Shown: piece by piece, positions 1 to 8,337 of the stretch
How positions within the stretch are numbered: position 1 is the first letter of the stretch
How the letters are laid out: each line of letters opens with the position of its first letter
NCBI GenBank assembly: GCA_030068145.1
Contig: JAPJBO010000295.1
Coordinates: 62,001 to 126,000, forward strand
Direction of reading: 5' to 3'
Source of the DNA: Diplonema papillatum
Lineage: Eukaryota > Euglenozoa > Diplonemea > Diplonemida > Diplonemidae
Length of the DNA stretch: 64,000 nucleotides
The notes under the pieces: generated by a model
What the model was told of the DNA's origin: nothing
The model's input: only the letters and a program-made list of their open reading frames with translations
Database searches by the model: none
Program-made: the position numbers and the translations under genes

Positions 1-905
1 TGTCAGTGACCCGGGAAAAGCTCGGAATCAGAGTGGGTGTCGAGCAGGTTCACGATTTGTGTGGGGCCGTGTTCCACTCAGAAAGGTGCCTGCATTGCAC
101 AGTTGGATCGAACGGTGAAAAGGTGGACAGGCACCCAGCCAAGAACTGACTTCCAAACAGGTCAAAAGCTTTCTGGCCATCAGTACCTGCCTCCGGGATT
201 TTGAATTTCTGTTGATGGTGGCGTCGAGTCGCTGATACTCTGCGTGGATGAGAGGTGACATCCCCCAGGAAAAGAAAGTCATGCCTATGACTTTGTCACT
301 GGGAAAGTGGGCGTATCCCCTCGTGGCAGCCATTTTGAAGAGCAATGGAAAAGAAGCCACGACGCAAGTGCTGGAGCGTGGCGTGCGAGACTGGATGTGG
401 GGCTTGTCGATCGGGCACTTCTTCCCTGGATCCAGGACGTGATAGACGCAGGATGGTGTTGAGTCTGCTGAGACTTCAGCCAACAGGTTAATTCGCCTCG
501 GCCGGGAAACTCTCGACACACCGGAGGCGGGTACCGCCAAATGCAGCAAATCAGGTCGAGGATAAGGAGTTGCGGCGCGCCCAGCTTATATAGATGCCAA
601 CAGGACATCGCCGAGAAGCCGTCTCTGGCAGTGGTTCAGGAGCAGGCTGTGCAGCGGGGTTTTAGAAGTCAGGTGAAAAAGGAAGAATTGTTTAGGAGGG
701 TCGTCGAGCATGACACTGCAAAAGCTTCTGAGGACGTGGTGGACACAAAAGGGTTGGAAACGCTCGATCAACTAGAACTGCTCCCTTTTTGTAGACAGCG
801 TTGTACCAAACTCCAACTTCCACTGCGGTGTTTTCTCCTTTTCGTCACGCTTTTACTGTGCTGTGGTGCTTCCCCTTTTCTGGCCGCGCTATTTCTCTAT
901 GGGAA

Positions 906-937
906 GGACTGGGGCACGTTGCCACGTGCCCCAGTCC
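906..937. repeat. Perfect 14-bp hairpin
   Basis: GGACTGGGGCACGT at 906-919 is followed after a 4-base loop by its exact reverse complement at 924-937. It lies outside any supported gene. It could be the remnant of a small foldback element; no target duplication was found. Confidence 0.8.
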
Positions 938-1105
938 GTCACGTGCATTGTACTTTGCATCTTCATACTCTCGTAACGTCCCTTCCTCCACCGCGTCCAG
1001 GGCCGGCTGAAGGGAAAAGGGAGCGCCGCAAAGCAAACGCCCGAAACTCCCCGAAAGTCCCCGATGCTCCCCGAGATTTTCGTCTGGACCAAGTGGCTTG
1101 TAGGA

Positions 1106-1216
1106 AATACTTGGAGGAGGCTGCCAGTTGCGAAATCTCAACAGGAGGTAAATGTGCTGCAGCCCACACGAAACACAGATACAATCTGGGTTTAGTGCGG
1201 GCGTAATCGTTCAACC
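1106..1216 (+). repeat. Dispersed repeat family B, copy 1 (partial)
   Basis: This matches copies at about 30050, 36135, 42696, 51968 and 56243. The shared head reads TGTAGGAAATACTTGAGGAG and the middle contains GCCCACACGAAACACAG followed by a GGGCGTAA.CGTTCAAC segment. This copy lacks the usual tail that ends in TCGAGTATTTT. Confidence 0.8.
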
Positions 1217-1738
1217 AAGGACGGTGCTGCGGCAAGATTCGGCGACCGCTGCAAAACGAACGAGAACATGCATGCTAATCCATGTGGTTCATGTACTCAA
1301 AATAACTCATTGCTCAACGAACATGACGCGGACGGCACACAGAAAGCAAGAAAACCCTTGCGGGAGTCGGTGAACCTAACATAGCCTGAAGCAGAACCGA
1401 CCCCTCTTCGTGAAAAAAAGCGAAGCGTAAAAGCGCTTTCTTTTTTCTATCACTTCATTCTGTGCTGTATCAGATCCTTGCCCCACCAACGATCTAAATC
1501 TCTCCAAGTGGAGCACGGACTGTGGTGTTGGTTCGCTCGTTGGCATTCTTGACAGCTTGCTCCTTCGAAGACTCAAAGCGATCCGAAGGACAACGGTGAA
1601 AAAGCAACCGGGAGGCAGTCACAACTTCAGAGTCACGACTCATCGCTTATCGTTCCCAACGAGCGGTACGGCTGCAGCTGCAACCGTGCAGAGATCTGAA
1701 GTAATGACACATCTCGCAATGGGCCACGCTGAGTGGAG

Positions 1739-2544
1739 CTTGCCCCTGAAAACTTGTACACGATCGCCCCCCATCGCAGGTACACCGGCGCTGCGGAGCT
1801 GCCAGAGTTTTCCAACTTGCACGCCGCTGTGCAAAACCAGAAGAAACGCATCATGGTTGACCATCCGGAAGTGAAGGATGGGGTATGTCTCCGATTCTTG
1901 AGGGGGAGTTCTCTTAGTGTCGTGCTGCCTCTCATGCATCAGGTTCTCGACAAAGGCAGAGTTTTTGTGCCTTGTGCCTATGCAACATTGACCCCCTGGG
2001 GACGAGGAACATGTACTGAACCACTAGCAGACGGACGCGGGGGGTAGGTGCACCAATCCAAGTCCGTTCTTACACTTTGAAAGGGCTGCCCTCCTCCAAG
2101 GGGGTTGCTTGCCTGGCGTGTGACGAGCTACAAAGCCAGATTCATATCGCTATCCTGTCGACGCTTGGACCAAATAACACGGAGCAGATGAAGCACGCTG
2201 TTGCGCACATAACAGTCTAAGCATGTTCTCATCACGATTATACGCGAATAATGCTCCCCTTGAACAGGAACATTTCCGGAGTGACAGTCGTGGCGCTTTG
2301 TTTGTACGATTTGGCCAACACGTTCGGGTTAAGCTGCGGTTTCCGTTCTTAGCTGTAAAAAATACTGTGCCTACATTTAACCAAAACAAAACAACAGGCG
2401 GAGGAGGTTGCGTGGTCGTATTCCCGGGGATTCGCCCCGTCGCTCACCGCACGAGACCTTATCTGGCCGGTGCTGGCCTACTGCGCTTACGCCTTTTTCG
2501 CGTACGTGTGGGCCCGCCTCTTCATGGCACCCATCAAGAAGTAG
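1739..2544 (+). CDS. Small single-pass membrane protein, two exons (5' end not found)
   Basis: Two short coding stretches join cleanly across a GT-AG intron. The first, 1739-1882, begins LAPENLYTIAPHRRYTGAAE and ends HPEVKDG. The second, 2398-2544, begins AEEVAWSYSRGF, has a hydrophobic segment (LIWPVLAYCAYAFFAYVWARL) and ends APIKK before a TAG stop. The intron is 1883-2397, with donor GTATGT and acceptor ACAACAG, and both sides are phase 0. The upstream frame has a TGA at 1730-1732, so the first stretch must be entered by splicing, possibly at the AG of 1737-1738, from an unidentified exon. The product would be a short soluble N-terminal part, one membrane helix near the C-terminus and a basic tail, the shape of many accessory subunits of mitochondrial inner-membrane complexes. 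I do not recognise the family, and that role is only a guess. Neither exon is long enough to stand out as an ORF. Confidence 0.6.
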
Positions 2545-3243
2545 GAGTGATGTTCACCAAAGGCTGTTCTGGTGACACGATCTGTCCACCCATTCCCACC
2601 AGAATGGTTTTCGATGGTCTCTTGCCCCGGAAGCATACCTCTCCGCCTCTTCTTGTTCGTACAGTCTCGTCAACTGTCTACTGCAATCCACACTTTATTC
2701 CTCCGCCGGGGCTCACGCGCACCTAAGAGGAAGTCTTGTCCTTTTTCGTAAAAAGCCAGAGCTCTCAGTGGGAACGCGCAGTGCTTTGCGTGAAACATAG
2801 CAACAACAGGACAAATGCACACCGCTAGTGCGCGCCAACAAAACGAGCTTGCGCTGTGTGTGTTGGGGTCGCCCATGCCCATAGGAGTTGGGCCGGTGCA
2901 GAATAACGTCCTCGGCTGCCTTCGAGATCAGCGCCACGACACTCCCCGCACAACCGTTTCTCCAGGTGGCGTCAGTGGCGTGTCGAATCCGAAGTGCCAT
3001 GCTGTTTTGCTACTTTTGTAGGGCTACTCAGCTCAATTTGGCAGAGCTTTTCCCATTGGAGAGACCGCTGCGACGGTGGGCGCAAATACCGTTTACCTCC
3101 TTGGGTGCTCTGCTTGAAATCCTATGGTCAGCCAGCCAAGCGCTCCAGTGCCGGTTGGCTGGAAGTCATGACCCCACCACCCTCCACCCCACTGGCGACT
3201 GGAGACATTAAGCAGTTGCCAAGCCAGGGTGCTTATTAAGGGC
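2545..3243. other. Intergenic stretch, nothing recognised
   Basis: This is the spacer between the membrane-protein gene and the first transposon. Short open frames exist on both strands, but none has recognisable motifs or splice partners. Confidence 0.5.
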
Positions 3244-3272
3244 TGTTACATGTTACGGATCGCGGTCAGGGG

Positions 3273-3450
3273 GTGCGGGTGGTGGTGGGGGGGGGGGGAC
3301 CCCCCCCCCCCCTCCTGCATGGCTGGCAGGTCACCCGGTGTCAAGCGACCGACTCCCCAACTGCCGCTGGCCAGGTCAGGCTGGCACGACAAAGGAGTTA
3401 CGGAGGGCGGCAGCTTGGGCAATGCCGACTTTGCGGAGGCATTCAACGGA
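3273..3450 (+). repeat. Left terminal inverted repeat of the transposon
   Basis: This is inverted relative to 6185-6363. It includes GTGCGGGTGGTGGTGGGG, a G-run/C-run junction, and a unique part containing GGCAGGTCACCCGGTG. The transposase reading frame is open through its inner half. Confidence 0.9.
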
Positions 3451-5428
3451 AGGAGTGTCTCACAGAAGTTCCGTGCGGCAGATAAGAGCCGACCGATTGC
3501 GGGGTATTGATATACCCAAGAAGTACAACACCACTTCGCACGTCTCGGAAATGGTGGGCATCTGGGCTTCCATCGCACAAGTGCGCATCGCCAAGGAACT
3601 AAGTGTATCGAGCTCCTTTGTGCTGATCTTGGACGGAACGACACTGAAGCACGCAATGCAGATGGAGGTGTATGTAGTTATCCTACGCTACTTCGTCTCA
3701 TCGTTGTGCGCAGTTAAAGAAACTGCCTTGGGACTCGTGGGGTTCGAGGCTTCCGACGATACAGATGGCAACACCATCTTCTTGAAGTCTCGTGCGATGC
3801 TTGCAGATTTCGGCGTTGCGGCACAGCAGATAACGGCAACCTGCAGTGATTCGGGATCGAATCTAGCGGGGCACATCACAGGGGTATACGGTTTGTTGAA
3901 GAAAGATTTCAACCCTCAGTGTGCCCGTGTTCCGGACTTTTCGCACCGACTGGAGACCGAACTTGAGCGAGCCTTCGATTCATCCGTTGTTGAAGAAATC
4001 ACGGAAGCAATTCTTACGATGGAGGCGAACTTGCGAACGTCCGGAAAGCTTTATCGCCGACTCAGGCGTTTCGCTAAGCTGCAAGGCTTTGCTGCGGGTC
4101 CCAAACCATCCCTCCATTGCTCTATTCGGTGGTTGCCAAAAACCTTTCGTCTGTGGGAGAAGGCCGCTGCATTGTGGCCACTCTGGAAGATGTTTCTGGA
4201 ACAGCGCTCGCGGGACTGGCACTCCGCGGATGCCAAGAAGGGTAAGGATAACCTCGCAGCGAAGCGAAAGGAGCTGCTTGGCGTTTTTGGGAAGGAGCGC
4301 AGGGCTCAGCAGTTCCAGCAGTGGTACCCTGTACTAAGGATGTTGCGCAATATCTCGCTGGCCTCGCAGCATCAAGAGCCCACCGTTCTGCATTTGCAGT
4401 TTCGGTTGAGCCGAGCTCGTATGGCCATCGAAGGGATGACCGATGGCAACGAAAACAAACGTCGCTTGGCGAAGGTCGCGAAGGCGCTCGAAGCCGTCGA
4501 GGAAAAGATAAAGAAGGATGACCACGCCGTAGCTCTCTCTCTCATTCTTGACGTACAAAAAATGCAGGTGCTCTCCGGAGCCGACTTGAAGGCGTACGGT
4601 AACGAAGAGTACGCCTATTTGGCTGCTTTCGTCGGGAGGTTTGAAGCGAGCTCCGTACAGAAGGACTGGCAAGACATAAAAATTCTTGCCGTTCAGTTCA
4701 AGGACTTGGGGTGGACCGGAGTATTCGCAACCCTAAAAGAACAAGGCAACCAGAGAGCCATTGACGTGTTGGCGCTGGTCCACACACATAGTCGCTACAA
4801 CAGCAACGTAGCTGAGTCGTTTTTCAGCAAGGCCAAACAACGCGTGGGTTGCAATCGGCCCCATTTGGTGGTGGAGACTCTGAGCAACGAACTCATTCTC
4901 GCTGAACAGGGTAAAGGAATGACCGATGAAGAAGTAAGCGAAACCTGCACTCTCGGCGCCAAGATATGGCACTCTCGGAAGAATCGTCGTCATGGGGGGA
5001 AGACTGGTGGAAAGAAGAAGACGGATAGAGCCGACGCATTCGAGCAGGTTAACGGGGATATGCGCACTGAGTACTCGGGGTGTAGCGTTGTACCGTCTTT
5101 CGCGCCGTGGTCAGGGAACGAAACGTGGTCGGCGATGTCCTTCGCGAATGCATCCGAGTCTTCGGATTCACCGAATGCATCACTGCCTTCATCTTCGGTG
5201 TCGTCGCAGTCGTCCTCCTCTTCACGGTCCTCCTCTTCTGGCTCGACGACATCTTCAGCTTCCAGTTCAACATCCACGGAGGCAAGTGTAGAGCGCCAGG
5301 TCCCATCTCGACCATCGGAGCCGGGGGCTAAACTGCCGTTACCCGTGCGCTTGAAGCCAGCAGCAAAGGTTTCTGCCCGCCTGCTTGACAGCATGCACGA
5401 ACCGGCACCAAAACGCGCACGGAAGTAG
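3422..5428 (+). CDS. Transposase, RNase H-fold hAT-like (668 aa from the first ATG)
   Basis: This frame would catalyse excision and integration of the surrounding TIR element. It is open from inside the left TIR; the first ATG is at 3422, and a second at 3551 (MVGIWASIAQ) is just before the recognisable domain. The core begins with the beta-strand motif LILDGTTLKHAM holding the first likely catalytic Asp. It continues with TCSDSGSNLAGH, the usual position of the second acidic cluster, then IRWLPKTFRLWEK, which resembles the hAT 'RW' block, and a late segment SNVAESFFSKAKQRV. No BED zinc finger is visible before the core, so an N-terminal exon may be missing. The C-terminus has a basic patch (KNRRHGGKTGGKKKTD), a serine-rich tail and a final KRARK, all compatible with nuclear import. 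No internal stop interrupts the frame, so the protein could still be functional. Assignment beyond hAT-like is uncertain. Confidence 0.82.
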   Translation: MPTLRRHSTEGVSHRSSVRQIRADRLRGIDIPKKYNTTSHVSEMVGIWASIAQVRIAKELSVSSSFVLILDGTTLKHAMQMEVYVVILRYFVSSLCAVKETALGLVGFEASDDTDGNTIFLKSRAMLADFGVAAQQITATCSDSGSNLAGHITGVYGLLKKDFNPQCARVPDFSHRLETELERAFDSSVVEEITEAILTMEANLRTSGKLYRRLRRFAKLQGFAAGPKPSLHCSIRWLPKTFRLWEKAAALWPLWKMFLEQRSRDWHSADAKKGKDNLAAKRKELLGVFGKERRAQQFQQWYPVLRMLRNISLASQHQEPTVLHLQFRLSRARMAIEGMTDGNENKRRLAKVAKALEAVEEKIKKDDHAVALSLILDVQKMQVLSGADLKAYGNEEYAYLAAFVGRFEASSVQKDWQDIKILAVQFKDLGWTGVFATLKEQGNQRAIDVLALVHTHSRYNSNVAESFFSKAKQRVGCNRPHLVVETLSNELILAEQGKGMTDEEVSETCTLGAKIWHSRKNRRHGGKTGGKKKTDRADAFEQVNGDMRTEYSGCSVVPSFAPWSGNETWSAMSFANASESSDSPNASLPSSSVSSQSSSSSRSSSSGSTTSSASSSTSTEASVERQVPSRPSEPGAKLPLPVRLKPAAKVSARLLDSMHEPAPKRARK

Positions 5429-5432
5429 GCAC

Positions 5433-5891
5433 TCACGAAGGCTTCGCATGAAGGAACAACCGGCCTTTTGATGATTTGGTATGCCAAAGTGGAAATCCCC
5501 CTCCTGTTCCGTGAAGACCTCTCCGGTCCACTGCACGTGCTGTGGCAGCTTGCTGGTACACCACGCGAGTGCTTATCCCATCCTTCCTTGTGTCCACTGC
5601 GGCAGATCGTCGTCCGTTGAATGCCTCCGCAACGTCGGCATTGCCCAAGCTGCCGTCCTCCGTAACTCCTTTGTCGTGCCACACACAGAATTTCACTCCT
5701 TCATTGTTGGAGCTAATTCCCAAGTTTGGGTTGCTTGCGGCAGCAAGCTCAGCCTGAAAGGCTTGCGCGTCCTGTGTTTGCGAACCACGCAAGTCGCGGA
5801 TACGAGCAAGCACCCTTTCCTCACTCCATTCAACGCACTCTCCAAACGTGCCGTCTGCAACAGCTTCAATGAAGAAGGCGGCATCCGTCAT
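5433..5891 (-). CDS. Opposite-strand frame in the transposon, unknown
   Basis: A 152-codon frame starts MTDAAFFIEAVADGTF and runs leftward, ending just after the transposase stop. It looks coding-like (EERVLARIRDLRGSQTQDAQ, then WHDKGVTEDGSLGNADVAEA). Its second half lies in a copy of the inner TIR. The same peptide pattern (WHDKGVTEGGSLGNADFAEA) is open on the + strand in the left TIR. It could be an accessory gene of the element, the N-terminal exon of a related transposase captured in inverted orientation, or a chance frame. I do not recognise a domain. Confidence 0.35.
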   Translation of the reverse strand: MTDAAFFIEAVADGTFGECVEWSEERVLARIRDLRGSQTQDAQAFQAELAAASNPNLGISSNNEGVKFCVWHDKGVTEDGSLGNADVAEAFNGRRSAAVDTRKDGISTRVVYQQAATARAVDRRGLHGTGGGFPLWHTKSSKGRLFLHAKPS

Positions 5892-6184
5892 GTTTGTTGT
5901 TGTGTATTTACTGTATCTCAGGCTCCCTGCGGGAATAAATAGCTACCGAGAGCAGAGATGATTAATCCTTGTTTTAGTGTACATACTAAATACCGAAAGG
6001 TTTCCTCGGCCCTCGACTCTTGTTTTTTTAGCCCGTTTCTGGAACAGCGCTCGCGGGACGGGCACTCCGCGGATGCCAAGATTAGGGTAAGGATAACCTC
6101 GCAGCGAAGCGAAAGGAGCTGCTTGGCGTTTTTGGGAAGGAGCGCAGGGCTCAGCTCCTTGTGTCCACTGCGACAGATCGTCGT

Positions 6185-6363
6185 CCGTTGAATGCCTCCG
6201 CAAAGTCGGCATTGCCCAAGCTGCCGCCCTCCGTAACTCCTTCGTGCCAGCCTGACCTGGCCAGCGGCAGTTGGGGAGTCGGTCGCTTGACACCGGGTGA
6301 CCTGCCAGCCATGCAGGAGGGGGGGGGGGGGGGGGGGGGCCCCCCCCCACCACCACCCGCACT
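6185..6363 (-). repeat. Right terminal inverted repeat of the transposon
   Basis: This is the inverted partner of 3273-3450. It carries the same G-run/C-run junction, here slightly longer, and is followed at once by the 15-mer TGTTACATGTTACGG. Confidence 0.9.
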
Positions 6364-6668
6364 TGTTACATGTTACGGGTTAGGCCAAATCTTAATAAAC
6401 ACCCTGTGCCAAGCCCCTCGAGAGACGAGACGGCCTGCAGTCCTTTTGACGAACCGTTCTAACCCCTTTCCTCCGCCAGGGCCGGACCGATCCTTTTATT
6501 TTTGCCTAACCGCCCGCCGTGTCACTCTTTGGGGGGGAAACGAGCGACCCGCTCCCTTCGTAGAAAAGTAAAGATTGAGAGATTCGTGGATCCTCCCTTT
6601 TTCTTGGTGTCGGTGGCCCGGTTCCTCTCCGGCGGGGCAGTTATGGATACAACTGACCGAATTGAGAA

Positions 6669-6855
6669 GTCAGCGGCGTGTGAATGAAAGACAATCGAGT
6701 AGTACACCCATGTCTTCAAGTGGTTGATAATCGAGTAAGACCCCATAACTTCAAGTCAGCGGCGTGTGAATGAAAGACAATCGAGTAGTATACCCATGTC
6801 TTCAAGTGGATGACAATCGAGTAAGACCCCATAACTTCAAGTCAGCGGCGTGACA
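6669..6855 (+). repeat. 86-bp tandem repeat, two copies plus a partial third
   Basis: The unit beginning GTCAGCGGCGTGTGAATGAA starts at 6669 and 6755, and a truncated third copy starts at 6841. Copies differ at a few positions. Each unit itself contains a repeated CAATCGAGTA core. No coding function is apparent. Confidence 0.9.
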
Positions 6856-7002
6856 CCCGCACCCACACAGCCCCTGCATAGTACTTGCTCGAAGAGAACC
6901 AGGGTGCTGTCACTTTGTACGATGGCCTCGTGCGAGACCTCGACGCGCCTCAAAATGCAGAGGAGAGAGGGGATATTGCTGTTATATCGCTGGAGATAGC
7001 AT

Positions 7003-8337
7003 GCTCGGTCCTCCCGCTCGCTTTCGGGGCCGCGGGGTGCGGGACGTGGTGATGCCTCCAAGTGGTGCGGAGGAGCTCCACAGCCCTTGACTTGGTTTGA
7101 TGTGTAAAGCTCAAATACGTTTCATCCTTGTCCCAGGTGGTTAAACCGAGAAAGGCCGAATACGAAATGAATAGCTGGGCACCGCGTTGCTTTTCTGTTC
7201 TTTTTGTTAGTGATGCATTGTTGGTACTGAAAATTAGTAGGAGTGCGGCGTACTGTTAACCTGGAGACCCTACAATCCCGGAATCCCAACCAAACTTTTA
7301 ACTCCAAAAAGGGAGCTTGGGAAGGTCCGGCCACGATGGCATGCTGACGCAGGGGACCCGAGCCGCCGCCGCAGTGTGTGATGGAGCAGGCAGTCCTCCA
7401 GAAGCGAATATTCAATGGAGAACATTGAAGGCCGAAGTGGAGAAGGTTTCCGTGTCAACAGCAATTGGACATGGGTCAGTCGGTCCTAAGGCAAGGTGTA
7501 ATTGCTCGCCTCAAAGCTGCCACTGACGAGCTTGCTCGGACGTGCAGGATCGCCGAAAGGGAATGCGTGAACATTCCGCAACCCGGATGCAGAGATCTGA
7601 AGTGGTCGCTCGCGTTCGGAGCCGCGGGGTGCGGGACGTGGTGATGCCTCCAAGCGGTGCGGAGGAGCTCCACAACCCTTGACTTGGGTTGATGTGTAAA
7701 GCCCAAATACATTTCATCCTTGTCCCAAATGGTTAAACCAATAATACGAAATGAATAGTCGGGCACCGCGTTGCTTTTCTGTTCTTTTGGTTAGTGATGC
7801 ATTGTTAGTACTGAAAATTAGTAGTGCGGCGTACTGTTAACCCGGAGACCCTAAGATCCCGGAATCCCAACCAAACTTTTAACTCCGAAAAGGGAGCTTG
7901 GGAAGGTCCGGCCACGATGGCTTGCTGACGCAGGGGACCCGAGCCGGCATCGCAGTGTGTGATGGAGCAGGCAGTCCTCCCGCTCGCGTTCGGAGCCGCG
8001 GGGTGCGGGACGTGGTAGTGCCTCCAAGTGGTGCGGAGGAGGTCCACAGCCCTTGACTTGGTTTGATGTGTAAAGCCCAAATACGTTTGATCCTTGTCCC
8101 AGATGGTTAAACCGATATAACGAAATGAATAGTCGGGCACCGCGTTGCTTTTCTGTTCCTTTGGTTAGTGATGCATTGTTAGTACTGAAAATTAGTAGTA
8201 GTGCGGAGTACTGTTAACCCGGAGACCCTAAGATCCCGGAATCCCAACCATTCTTTAACTCCAAAAAGGGAGCTTGGGAAGGTCCGGCCACGATGGCTTG
8301 CTGACGCAGGGGACCCGAGCCGGCATCGCAGTGTGTG
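7003..8337 (+). repeat. Degenerate tandem copies of the ABC-gene 5' end
   Basis: Segments matching the first codons of the ABC transporter exon and its 5' flank recur upstream of the real exon. Copies of the stretch TTCGGAGCCGCGGGGTGCGG or close variants begin near 7018, 7616 and 7989, before the functional one near 8366. The last two periods are about 377 bp; the first is longer because an unrelated 200-bp segment (7406-7605) interrupts it. The extra copies diverge from the exon after GGTGCGGAGGAG, where the real exon continues as coding sequence but the copies continue into CCACAGCCCTTGACTTGG. They therefore cannot encode the protein. Confidence 0.85.
7406..7605 (+). other. Insert within the tandem copies with a coding-like segment
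   Basis: This 200-bp segment is absent from the neighbouring repeat units. From an ATG at about 7470 it reads MGQSVLRQGVIARLKAATDE and continues LARTCRIAERECVNIPQPG before running into the next repeat unit. The composition resembles a helical protein exon, but no splice context or family could be established. It may be a captured exon. Confidence 0.3.

Larger units (their letters stand above)
1..1738. other. Intergenic stretch without a confident gene
   Basis: No recognisable protein family or splice-linked exon could be supported here. A 221-codon open frame at 541-1206 on the + strand ends inside a dispersed repeat (family B) and has no recognisable domain, so I do not call it. The stretch contains a short perfect hairpin at 906-937, a family B repeat at 1106-1216 and a partial family G repeat near 1360-1460. 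An upstream exon of the gene at 1739 may lie in this interval, but I could not identify it. Confidence 0.5.
3244..6378 (+). mobile_element. DNA transposon with about 178-bp TIRs, hAT-like transposase
   Basis: The left TIR (about 3273-3450) and right TIR (about 6185-6363) are inverted copies of each other. Each contains a long run of G abutting a run of C near the outer end, and the inner boundary reads TTGCGGAGGCATTCAACGGA. The 15-mer TGTTACATGTTACGG occurs in direct orientation just outside both ends (3244-3258 and 6364-6378) and may be a target duplication, although 14 extra bases separate it from the TIR on the left. The interior holds one long transposase frame. The right third is rearranged: 5585-5682 repeats the inner right TIR plus its flank, and 6035-6155 repeats transposase codons from 4192-4315. 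This suggests that an internally deleted derivative recombined with or inserted into a full element. TIRs this long are unusual for hAT, so the superfamily call rests on the protein. Confidence 0.85.

Noticed and set aside
541-1206. 221-codon + strand frame
   Set aside because: It runs into a dispersed repeat, has no recognised domain, and competing frames of similar length exist on the other strand.
1688-7602. Identical 15-mer GCAGAGATCTGAAGT at about 1688 and 7588
   Set aside because: In 64 kb a shared 15-mer is expected by chance about once or twice, and the flanks do not align.
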